42,116 nucleotides of DNA from an uncultured Faecalibacterium sp. (GTDB lineage Bacteria > Bacillota > Clostridia > Oscillospirales > Ruminococcaceae). Of the stretch, positions 14,508 to 21,927 are shown piece after piece. Below the pieces are notes generated by a model. The model made no database searches. It was not told where the DNA came from and saw nothing but the letters and a program-made list of their open reading frames with translations. How positions within the stretch are numbered: the first letter of the stretch is position 1; each line of letters starts with the position of its first letter. Position numbers and translations under genes: made by a program. The stretch is taken from contig CAKSWQ010000016.1 in the NCBI GenBank assembly GCA_934512105.1, positions 1 through 42,116 on the forward strand. Reading direction: 5' to 3'.

Positions 14508-16802
14508 ATGACAGAGCGGATGGGTGTTTTATCTTCGGACGGGCGGTGCTTGCAGCCTTCGCCCTTGGCGGCACGGGCGATGCTGCGCCCGGCGGCGCGG
14601 CGGCTGGCAGCGGTGGGCATCGGCTTTGCCGGCGGCTGGGCGGTGCTGTACGGGGCGCTGATGCCTTTTGGACTGGGGCTGACCCTTGGGCTGACAGAGG
14701 ACTGCTTTGCCCCCTGCGCGGCAGGGGCGGCGCTGGGGCTGCTGCTCCATGGGCTGGGGGCGCTCTCGCTGCGCAGCCTGTGTCAGCTGTGTGCGCTGGG
14801 CGCTGCCGTGGCAGCACGCTGGCTGCTGCCGCAAAGGTTTGTGCCCGCCGCGCTGGCGGGCTGCAGCACCCTGACCGGCATGGCACTGTGCTTTGCGCTG
14901 GGCAGCAGCGGCGGGGCAGACCTTTTGCTGTACAGCGCGGCGGACGCGCTGCTGGCGGCGGGCATCGGCTTCGGGCTGCGCAAATTTGCCCCGGAGCGCC
15001 CGGGCATGGGCACGCTGCTGGTGGGCGCAGCCGTGGCGGCGGCGCTGGGCAGTGTGCGGTGGGGGTGGTTCTCGCCCGGAGTGCTGGCGTGTGCCGCCGC
15101 AGAGCTGGCGCTGTGCTGCCGGGCGCAGAAGCTTGCCGCCCTGAGCGGCAGCGCGGTACTGGGCGCAGCCCTTTGCGCCGCAGACCCTGCCCTTGCCCCG
15201 GCGGCAGCGGGGCTTGGCTGTGCCACGGCAGCGGCGGCGGTGCTGGCACCCGGACGGCGGGTGGAGACCCTTGCCGCCTACGCGGGCGGGTGTGTGTCCG
15301 GGGTGCTCTGCGTGCAGCCGCCCGGAAACGCCTTTGGGCTGCTGTTCAGCGCCTGCGGCGGCATGGCGGTGGTCTGCCTGATGCCCGGCGGCTGGCTTGC
15401 CCAGGTGGCAGACACTCCACAGAGCGGGGAAAACGCCCCTGCGCCCGCCCGCAGTGCGGCGGCGTCTACCCGGCTGGAAGCCGTGGCGCAGAGCCTTTCC
15501 TCACTGGCGGAGACGGTGAACGCGGTCTACGAGGGCTTGCCCCGGCGGCGGGAGGGCTTCCGCTGGGTCATAGATAATGTACATGATACCCTTTGTTTTA
15601 ACTGCGGGCGGCGGGAGACCTGCTGGAAGCAGGAATACACCGCCACCATGGCGGGCATGGAAGCGCTGCGCCCGCTGCTGGAACAGAATGGCAGCGTGGA
15701 AGCGGCGCAATTGCCCGGGCAATTGTCCCGCTGCATCCACCCGGCGGCGCTGTGCGCGGCGGCGGGGCGCAGCTTTGCGCTGTACCGCAGCCGCAAGGAA
15801 GCGCGCATCCATTCCGAAGCCATGCGCACCGCCCTGACCGAGCAGTACAGCGCCGTAGCCGAGGCGCTTGGGGTGCTCAGCGAGCAGCTGGGACGCCCCG
15901 GCGACCCGGAGCCCTATAAATCCGGCCGGGTGGCGGAGTTCTTTACCGGACTGGGTGCCCCGCCGCAGGAGTGCGCCGTCACGCTGGACGACCTTGGGCG
16001 CACCCACGCCGCCGTCACGCTGCCGCGCACCCGGTTCACTCCGCAGGAGCTGGCAGCGCTGGCGGGGGAGGTGGGGCATATCTGCCGCCGCACGCTGGAA
16101 GTGCCGCAGGTGCTTTCCTGCAAGGGCATGACCACCCTGCTGTTCAGCGAAAGACCGGCGCTGCGGGCGGTGTTCGGGGCGGCAAGTGCTGCCGCCCGGG
16201 GCGAAGTTTCCGGCGATGCGGTGCAGCAGTTTTGCAGCCCTACGGCGGCGCAGATGATCTTATGCGATGGCATGGGCACCGGACGCCCGGCGGCGGTGGA
16301 CGGCAATCTGGCAGCAGAGCTGACTGCCCGGCTGCTCAAGGCGGGCTTTACCGCCGAACTGGCGGCGCGGCTGGTGAACGTGGCGCTGGCGCTGAAAAGC
16401 GAGGACGAGAGCGGCGCAACGCTGGACCTTATCAGCGTGGACCTATACACCGGCACGGCGCGGCTGTTCAAGGCCGGGGCTGCCCCGGGGTTTCTGGTGC
16501 ACGGCGGGCGGGTGCGGGCTGTGGGCGAGGCCACCCTGCCCATGGGGGTGCTGGGCGGGGTGAATGGGCAGAGCCGGGTGGTGCACCTGACCGCCGGGGA
16601 CTATGCGGTGCTGGTATCGGACGGTTTGCTGGTGGACGGCGCGGGCTGGGTAGCAAAACAGGTGGAGCTTTCGGCGGCGGCAGGGGACGCACCGGAAAAG
16701 CTTGCCGAGACGCTGGTACAGACCGCCCGCATCCGCGCGCAAAAGACCGGCCGCCCGGACGATATCACTGCCGCGGTGCTCCGGCTGGAAAAAAGCGGGT
16801 GA
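14508..16802 (+). CDS. spoIIE: SpoIIE-type PP2C serine phosphatase
   Basis: 764 residues from ATG 14508 (start set by GGGGAG 5 bases upstream; B. subtilis SpoIIE has about 830). Residues about 30-320 hold many hydrophobic segments, as in the ten-helix SpoIIE membrane domain. A central cytoplasmic region follows, with FNCGRRETCWKQ (cysteine cluster). The C-terminal PP2C domain has all metal-binding motifs: ILCDGMGTG, VLVSDGLL and RPDDITAAVL. In spore formers it dephosphorylates SpoIIAA to activate sigma-F. The organism therefore keeps at least this sporulation-type gene; whether it sporulates is not shown here. A different PP2C signalling role is possible. Confidence 0.88.
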   Translation: MTERMGVLSSDGRCLQPSPLAARAMLRPAARRLAAVGIGFAGGWAVLYGALMPFGLGLTLGLTEDCFAPCAAGAALGLLLHGLGALSLRSLCQLCALGAAVAARWLLPQRFVPAALAGCSTLTGMALCFALGSSGGADLLLYSAADALLAAGIGFGLRKFAPERPGMGTLLVGAAVAAALGSVRWGWFSPGVLACAAAELALCCRAQKLAALSGSAVLGAALCAADPALAPAAAGLGCATAAAAVLAPGRRVETLAAYAGGCVSGVLCVQPPGNAFGLLFSACGGMAVVCLMPGGWLAQVADTPQSGENAPAPARSAAASTRLEAVAQSLSSLAETVNAVYEGLPRRREGFRWVIDNVHDTLCFNCGRRETCWKQEYTATMAGMEALRPLLEQNGSVEAAQLPGQLSRCIHPAALCAAAGRSFALYRSRKEARIHSEAMRTALTEQYSAVAEALGVLSEQLGRPGDPEPYKSGRVAEFFTGLGAPPQECAVTLDDLGRTHAAVTLPRTRFTPQELAALAGEVGHICRRTLEVPQVLSCKGMTTLLFSERPALRAVFGAASAAARGEVSGDAVQQFCSPTAAQMILCDGMGTGRPAAVDGNLAAELTARLLKAGFTAELAARLVNVALALKSEDESGATLDLISVDLYTGTARLFKAGAAPGFLVHGGRVRAVGEATLPMGVLGGVNGQSRVVHLTAGDYAVLVSDGLLVDGAGWVAKQVELSAAAGDAPEKLAETLVQTARIRAQKTGRPDDITAAVLRLEKSG

Positions 16803-16895
16803 CGGCGGCAGAGTTTCCGTTGCAATTTGCGGGAAGGAGGGGTATACTGGAGGCATATTTTTCAGCCCGGCAGTGCCGGGCGCAGGAGGCGGCTT

Positions 16896-17861
16896 ATGCT
16901 TACCATCAATGTTGCACCCGACGGCAGCGGACAGTTTACCACCATTTCCGAGGCGGTGCTGGCGGTGCCCTACGACTGCCCTGCGGTCATCCGCATCGCG
17001 CCGGGTATTTACCGGGAAAAGCTGGTTTGTGAGAAAAAGGATATCACCCTTGCGGGCGCGGGCATGGATGCCACCCGGCTGGTATGGAACGACGGCGGCA
17101 AGCTGCCGCACCCGGACGGGCGTCCCACCCACACCTTCCGCAGCTATACCGCCTTTTTCAGCGGCGAAAAGCTGCGGGTGGAGGATATGACCATCGAGAA
17201 CGATGCAGGCCCCGGCGCAAAGGTCGGGCAGGCTGTCGCTGCCTATGTGGACAGTGCCCGGGCGGCGTTTGACCGCGTGCGGCTGCTGGGCAATCAGGAT
17301 ACCCTGTTCTGCGCCCCTCTGCCGGAGAAAGAGCGGGAGAAGGACGGCTTTCTGGGCCCGCGCGGGCTGGCACCCCGCCGGGCAAGCGCGCAGTATTACC
17401 ACGCCTGCGAGATCGCCGGGGACATTGATTTTATCTTTGGCGGGGCAGACGCCCTGTTTGAGCACTGCACCCTGCGCACGGTGGATAACGGCCTTGCGCA
17501 CAGCTGGGTCACCGCACCCTCCGGTGCGGCGGAGGGGCTGGGCTTTGTGTTCTGGGACTGCGATTTTGTCTCGGACTGCCCGGCGGGCAGCGTGTATCTG
17601 GGCAGACCGTGGCGGCCTACCGGCAAAACGGCGGTGCTGGACTGCCGCCTTGGGGCGCACATTGCGCCGGAGGGTTTTGCCGGCTGGAACGACCGCACCG
17701 ACACGGCGCTGGCCGGCTTTGCCGAGGCAGGCAGCACCGGCGCGGGCGCAGGGGAGCGCCCGGGCTGGGTGCAGGCGCTTTCGGCTGCTGAGGCCGCCGT
17801 GCTGCTGCGTGCTGCCAGGCAGAAGTGCCGCATGGAGACTACGGAAAGGATAACGGAATGA
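16896..17861 (+). CDS. Pectinesterase (CE8), apparently cytoplasmic
   Basis: Removes methyl esters from pectin-derived galacturonate chains. 321 residues from ATG 16896 (AGGAGGCGG just upstream). Family CE8 motifs are clear: N-terminal VAPDGSGQFTTISEAV, GNQDTL with the catalytic-site Gln and Asp, DIDFIFGGADALFE with the nucleophile Asp, and GRPWRPTGKTAVLDC with the substrate Arg. There is no signal peptide, so it would act inside the cell on imported oligomers. It lies 93 bases after spoIIE, and its stop overlaps the next small gene (ATGA). No pectate lyase or uronate genes are in this window. Confidence 0.93.
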   Translation: MLTINVAPDGSGQFTTISEAVLAVPYDCPAVIRIAPGIYREKLVCEKKDITLAGAGMDATRLVWNDGGKLPHPDGRPTHTFRSYTAFFSGEKLRVEDMTIENDAGPGAKVGQAVAAYVDSARAAFDRVRLLGNQDTLFCAPLPEKEREKDGFLGPRGLAPRRASAQYYHACEIAGDIDFIFGGADALFEHCTLRTVDNGLAHSWVTAPSGAAEGLGFVFWDCDFVSDCPAGSVYLGRPWRPTGKTAVLDCRLGAHIAPEGFAGWNDRTDTALAGFAEAGSTGAGAGERPGWVQALSAAEAAVLLRAARQKCRMETTERITE

Positions 17862-18019
17862 AAAAATTACCCAATGCAGTAAAATGGCTCATCATTCTGG
17901 TGGTGCTGGGCGCCATGGGTGCGATGATGTGGGCGGTGAACGACCGCGCCTCCCGGGTGGAGATGCCCGCCCCGGACAACACCTTTGGCATTTACCATAC
18001 CGCAGATTCCAATTCATAG
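17858..18019 (+). CDS. 53-residue single-pass membrane peptide
   Basis: It begins at ATG 17858, overlapping the pectinesterase stop, with GGAAAGGA 7 bases upstream. A basic start (MKKLPNAVKW) leads into one membrane helix (about 10-29, LIILVVLGAMGAMMWAV) and a short polar tail. Translational coupling suggests it is real. The family is not recognised. Confidence 0.65.
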   Translation: MKKLPNAVKWLIILVVLGAMGAMMWAVNDRASRVEMPAPDNTFGIYHTADSNS

Positions 18020-18030
18020 ACACAGAACAA

Positions 18031-18093
18031 AACAGGCTGTCCCAAAACAGCCGGAGGTGGGGAAACTCCGGCACAAAGGGACAGCCTGTTTTT
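18031..18093. terminator. Bidirectional terminator between convergent genes
   Basis: An outer 13-bp perfect stem (18031-18043 with 18078-18090) encloses an inner hairpin (18051-18056 with 18066-18071). T-rich flanks on both strands let it serve the pectinesterase unit (+) and the secreted-protein gene (-). Confidence 0.9.
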
Positions 18094-18135
18094 ATTGTAA
18101 GTTAAAACTCCAGAATGGAAAACGGTTCAGCCGGT

Positions 18136-19221
18136 TCAGAGAGCGAAGGTATCTGCACCGTAATAGATGTTACTGTAATCATGTGGGCCACCGGCAGCCC
18201 ATTCTTCACTGTATTCTGTTTCCATAAAGCGCCGGACATCTGCGGGGAGAGAAAGATCCCGCGCATCAAAGAAATCCCGGGGGAAGCCGATGATTTCGCT
18301 GTCAAAACCCCACCAGCTGCTCTCGGTCTGGGTGGTTCCGTCATTTTTATGATAAGTCACGATATAAGGCGCGTCATACCCATCGGGAATTGCAAAATAA
18401 ACCCTATCGATGGCGCGAAGCACCTTGGAAATAGGCTGTGCGTAAGAAGCGTTGCAGCTGATATCCTGTGATACGGAAGAATAGGTTATCGTGCCCGCTT
18501 CAACACTCTCGCCGGAAGGAAGATCTTTCCAGATCGTTTTTTCTCTGTTGGGGGTCTGCATCTGGACGTGTGCGGCACGGTTGCCTGCGTCTACTGTTAC
18601 CTGCACCCGGCCGTTCCATGCCGTAAAGTTTGCGGGACTGCCGGACTTGTACCAGCGCTCGATCTCGTCAAGCTCCGCGCGTTTGGCCTGTACAGTTTGC
18701 AGACCCTCTACGCCATCGCTCCAGTTGATACCGGCATCAAACCACATCCGATTGGCTTTTTCTTCTGCGTCCAAGGCACTGCGCATAGAAGAAATATAAT
18801 TTTCCTGCTGGCAGAGCCTTGTCAGATAAATGGACGCTTTATATCCATAACACCTCTGAATGATTTCCCATTCAGAATTAACGCCATAAAGATAACCACC
18901 GGAATAGTTCTGTGCGAGTTTGATGACCTGATCGTATGCTGCCAGCTCATCGTTCGGGCTGTCGTAATACGCATTAGAAACGGCTTCATAGGCTACATCA
19001 GGGCGCTTCGGATACTTTTGTCTGAGCGCAGCATACGCTGCCGGTTGTTCATCATAGGAAAGAGACCAGATGTTGGAAACTTCCTGATAAATCTGCTGAT
19101 ATTCTGCGTAGTCTGATTCATAGTCCGCAAAAACCGGGAAGGAACACACACTTGCCAGCATAACAAATGCCAGCAGCATCGCCGCAAGATGCTTTACCGG
19201 GGTGGAATGGAATGATTTCAT
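18136..19221 (-). CDS. Secreted protein of unknown function
   Basis: 361 residues with a clear signal peptide (MKSFHSTPVKHLAAMLLAFVM.., probable cleavage after FPVFA near 32). Residues about 35-190 look helical with Tyr-rich repeats (YESDYAEYQQIYQEV), perhaps TPR-like; the rest is mostly beta with many Trp and Tyr. No catalytic motif or cell-wall anchor was seen. It is a single gene: promoter TTGACT-18-TAACAT (19306-19277) and a perfect AGGAGGT before the ATG. It appears noticeably more AT-rich than the genes around it, in line with a recent arrival or different expression class. I do not recognise the family. Confidence 0.85.
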   Translation of the reverse strand: MKSFHSTPVKHLAAMLLAFVMLASVCSFPVFADYESDYAEYQQIYQEVSNIWSLSYDEQPAAYAALRQKYPKRPDVAYEAVSNAYYDSPNDELAAYDQVIKLAQNYSGGYLYGVNSEWEIIQRCYGYKASIYLTRLCQQENYISSMRSALDAEEKANRMWFDAGINWSDGVEGLQTVQAKRAELDEIERWYKSGSPANFTAWNGRVQVTVDAGNRAAHVQMQTPNREKTIWKDLPSGESVEAGTITYSSVSQDISCNASYAQPISKVLRAIDRVYFAIPDGYDAPYIVTYHKNDGTTQTESSWWGFDSEIIGFPRDFFDARDLSLPADVRRFMETEYSEEWAAGGPHDYSNIYYGADTFAL

Positions 19222-19276
19222 ACGAAAATACCTCCTGAAATTTTTTGCAAAGCTTCCCCAAACATTTGCTGGTTTT

Positions 19277-19306
19277 ATGTTACCTCTCCCGCCGGAAAAA
19301 AGTCAA
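19277..19306 (-). promoter_or_regulatory. Promoter of the secreted-protein gene
   Basis: On the minus strand, TTGACT (19306-19301), an 18-base spacer and TAACAT (19282-19277); the start codon is 56 bases downstream. Confidence 0.65.
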
Positions 19307-19382
19307 GAGAGGGGAGGAAATTCGTAGTTTTGCCAAAAGCAGCAGGCGGCATTTGTGCAATGGAACGAAAAGCACAGACACA

Positions 19383-19421
19383 AAACAGCCCGGAACGTTT
19401 TCAGAGCGTTCCGGGCTGTTT
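19383..19421. terminator. Terminator after the histidine kinase gene
   Basis: A 15-bp perfect stem (19383-19397 with 19407-19421) lies about 12 bases beyond the kinase stop on the minus strand, followed there by TTTTG. It would also stop plus-strand readthrough into the kinase gene. Confidence 0.88.
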
Positions 19422-19432
19422 CAAAACTGTTT

Positions 19433-20959
19433 TCAGATGGTGTCGTCCACATAGGGCAGGTCGCTCATGACGAACCAGAAGGTGGTGCCCTTGCCTACGG
19501 TGCTTTGTACGCCAAAGCGGAAGCTGTGCTGCTGGAAGATGGCCTTGGTGATGGAAAGCCCCAGACCGGTGCCCTGCTTGCCCGCGTCCGAGCGGGAGCG
19601 GTAGTACCGGTCAAAGATATAGGGCAGGTCGGCGGCGGCAATGCCCGGGCCGTGGTCCTCCACCTCTACCCGCACGCCCTCGGTGCAGCGGAAGGCGCGC
19701 AGCACAAAGATGCCGTCCTTGCCGATGTGGTGCATGGCGTTGCCCAGCAGGTTGTGCAGCGCACGCTGCATCATGTCCGGGTCGGCATAGACCGGCAGTT
19801 CTTCCTCCGGCAGTTCCAGCTTCAGCTGCCAGCCGTTCTGGGCGCAGACGGCGTCGTAGCGCTCGCTCACCTCGTCACACAGCTGTCCCATGTCAAAGTG
19901 CACCCGCTCGCACTTGTAGGTGCCGCTGGTCACCTTGCTCAGCTCCATCACGCTGGACACCAGCGCGGTCAGGCGGTCGGCCTCGTCCACGATGATGTTC
20001 ATCTGCTCGTCCCGGTGGGCTTTGTCGTCGCCGGTCAGGTCGCGCACCGTCTCGGCGTAGCCCTTGATGAGGGTCAGCGGGGTGCGCAGGTCGTGGGAGA
20101 CGTTGGCCAGCAGGTCGCGCTGCATCTGCACCGCGTGCTGCACCTCCTCGGCCATGTGGTTGAAGTCCCGGGCAAGGTCGCCCAGCTCGTCGTTGCGGCG
20201 GTTGTCCACCTGCACGGCGTAGTTACCCAGCGCCATCTGCCGTGCCGCGCTGGAAAGCTGGCGCAGCGGCTTTGTGAACCACTCGCTGAACAGCCACGCC
20301 GCCGACATGGCAAAGCCGAAGATGAGCGCCGCCGCCAGCGGCAGCAGGGTGCTGAGCACCTTGCCGGCCTCGGCAACGTGCACAAGGCTGGTGGTCACCA
20401 GCACGGTGTAGCTGCCGTCTGCCGTGGTGCGCCCTACCAACAGCTGCGCCGAGCCGGAGAGCCGGGGCGGGTTGAGCGTCTGCACAAAGCTGCCCATGCT
20501 GCGGCACTTGCGCCGCATGGCAAGGGCGGTGGCAATGATCTTATCGTTGTTGGCAGAGTCCGAAAGGTAGGTGCCGTGCAGGTTGCAGAAGGACTGGTTC
20601 TCGATCTTATAAATGGTGTGCAGGGTGGTGTCCGAGATATCCACGCAGAAGCTGTTCAAAGTGCCTTTTGTGTACAGCTCCAGCGTGAGCTTATCAAAAA
20701 AATCGCTGTTGACCGACAGCTGCCCGAAAGACCAGGCGGACAGCACCTTGCCCTCGGCAATGGCATCGTCCAGCCGCTCCACGATGCTGTCGGCCTGATT
20801 GGTCAGCTGGGTCTCGATGTGCTTGGTGTACAAGGGCTCCAGCAGCTGGGTGGACAGCAGCCAGAACAGCCCCAGCAGAAACAGGCAGATGAAGCACAAG
20901 AACCACATCAGCTGCCCGCGGATGCCGAGGGTATGCCGTGCTTTGGTGGGTTGCCGCAT
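19433..20959 (-). CDS. Two-component sensor histidine kinase
   Basis: 508 residues from ATG 20959. A GTG at 20968 is also in frame but lies only 1 base from AAGGAG, whereas the ATG is at 10 bases. Two membrane helices (about 15-37 and 205-228) flank an extracytoplasmic sensor of about 165 residues. HAMP follows (KPLRQLSSAARQMALGNY), then the H-box NVSHDLRTPLTLIKGY with the phospho-His, the N-box NLLGNAMHH, G1 DHGPGI, F-box IFDRYYR and G2 GTGLGLSI. All catalytic motifs are intact. It lies 19 bases after its response regulator. The signal sensed is unknown. Confidence 0.93.
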   Translation of the reverse strand: MRQPTKARHTLGIRGQLMWFLCFICLFLLGLFWLLSTQLLEPLYTKHIETQLTNQADSIVERLDDAIAEGKVLSAWSFGQLSVNSDFFDKLTLELYTKGTLNSFCVDISDTTLHTIYKIENQSFCNLHGTYLSDSANNDKIIATALAMRRKCRSMGSFVQTLNPPRLSGSAQLLVGRTTADGSYTVLVTTSLVHVAEAGKVLSTLLPLAAALIFGFAMSAAWLFSEWFTKPLRQLSSAARQMALGNYAVQVDNRRNDELGDLARDFNHMAEEVQHAVQMQRDLLANVSHDLRTPLTLIKGYAETVRDLTGDDKAHRDEQMNIIVDEADRLTALVSSVMELSKVTSGTYKCERVHFDMGQLCDEVSERYDAVCAQNGWQLKLELPEEELPVYADPDMMQRALHNLLGNAMHHIGKDGIFVLRAFRCTEGVRVEVEDHGPGIAAADLPYIFDRYYRSRSDAGKQGTGLGLSITKAIFQQHSFRFGVQSTVGKGTTFWFVMSDLPYVDDTI

Positions 20960-20978
20960 GCTCTGCACGCTCCTTCAG

Positions 20979-21665
20979 TCAACGGGCGGCATCGGGGTCG
21001 AACTTATAGCCGATGCCCCATACCGTAGCAATGTAGCTGCGGCATTTGCCCAGATGGCCGCGCAGCATCTTTACATGGGTATCCACGGTGCGGTCCTCGC
21101 CAAAGTAGTCGTAGTTCCACACCTTTTGCAGGATCTTTTCCCGGCTCAGGGCAATGCCCTTGTTGGAGGCCAGAAATACCAGCAGGTCAAACTCCTTGGG
21201 GGTCAGGGCCACTTCCTCGCCGGACACCCGCACGGTATGGCTGGCGGTGTCGATGGTCAGCTCGCCAAAGGTCATGGTGTCGGCGGCCTCGGTGGGGCGG
21301 GGCATGGTGCGGTTCAGCACCGCGCGCACCCGCGCCACCAGCTCCCGGGGGGAGAAGGGCTTTACCACATAGTCGTCCGCGCCGCTTTCCAGCCCGGCCA
21401 GCTTGTCGTACTCCTCGCCCCGGGCGGTCAGGATGATGACCGGGGTGTTGATGTGGCGGGCGCGCATCTCCCGCAGGCAGGTCATGCCGTCCATAAAGGG
21501 CATCATCAGGTCTAAGATCACCAGATCAAACCCGCCGCCGGACAGCTGTGCCAGCGCCGCAGAGCCGTCCCCGGCTTCCTCGCAGATATACCCGGAATAT
21601 TGCAGATGCTCGTGGATGAGCTCCCGGATGCGGGGCTCATCGTCAACGATCAGGATCTTTGCCAT
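20979..21665 (-). CDS. OmpR/PhoB-family response regulator
   Basis: 228 residues from ATG 21665, chosen for GGAGGAG just upstream and the canonical MAKILIVDDEPRIREL start; an ATG 30 bases earlier lacks a ribosome site. The receiver domain has the acidic pair DDE, the phospho-acceptor in VILDLMMPFMDG, and the conserved Lys in VVKPFSPRELVARV. The C-terminal winged helix has ALTPKEFDLLVFLASN and DRTVDTHVKMLRGHLG. It is first in the operon with the sensor kinase. A direct repeat (GTGAAT) with an 11-bp period at 21734-21750 upstream may be its own binding site. Confidence 0.94.
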   Translation of the reverse strand: MAKILIVDDEPRIRELIHEHLQYSGYICEEAGDGSAALAQLSGGGFDLVILDLMMPFMDGMTCLREMRARHINTPVIILTARGEEYDKLAGLESGADDYVVKPFSPRELVARVRAVLNRTMPRPTEAADTMTFGELTIDTASHTVRVSGEEVALTPKEFDLLVFLASNKGIALSREKILQKVWNYDYFGEDRTVDTHVKMLRGHLGKCRSYIATVWGIGYKFDPDAAR

Positions 21666-21733
21666 AAAACAGGACTCCTCCCTATCATATATCAATATAC
21701 AGCTCTATTTTAATGCAAGAATTGGAAAAAGCT

Positions 21734-21750
21734 GTGAATTTTAAGTGAAT
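21734..21750. promoter_or_regulatory. Candidate response-regulator binding direct repeat
   Basis: GTGAAT at 21734-21739 and again at 21745-21750, an 11-bp period, which is the half-site spacing used by OmpR/PhoB-type regulators. It lies 69-85 bases upstream of the regulator start. Confidence 0.4.
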
Positions 21751-21848
21751 GCTTTGGAAAAACAAAACCGTCTGCACCCAGTATACCACACCGGGCGCCG
21801 AGGCGGCAATCTTTTTGCGGGAAGGCGCGGCAAAATATGCGGGGAAAC

Positions 21849-21878
21849 TTGACAAGAAAATGCGGATTTTTGTAAAAT
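21849..21878 (+). promoter_or_regulatory. Promoter of the glycosyltransferase gene
   Basis: TTGACA at 21849-21854, an 18-base spacer and TAAAAT at 21873-21878; the start codon is at 21928 after AAAAAGGAGGAG. Confidence 0.75.
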
Positions 21879-21927
21879 AAGGTCGTAATGATTCGGGGTG
21901 TTTGCGGAGAAAAAAGGAGGAGCAGTT

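Noticed and set aside
19355..21028. A 557-codon plus-strand frame across the two-component genes
   Set aside because: It runs antisense through complete kinase and regulator genes with intact catalytic motifs; no start signal.
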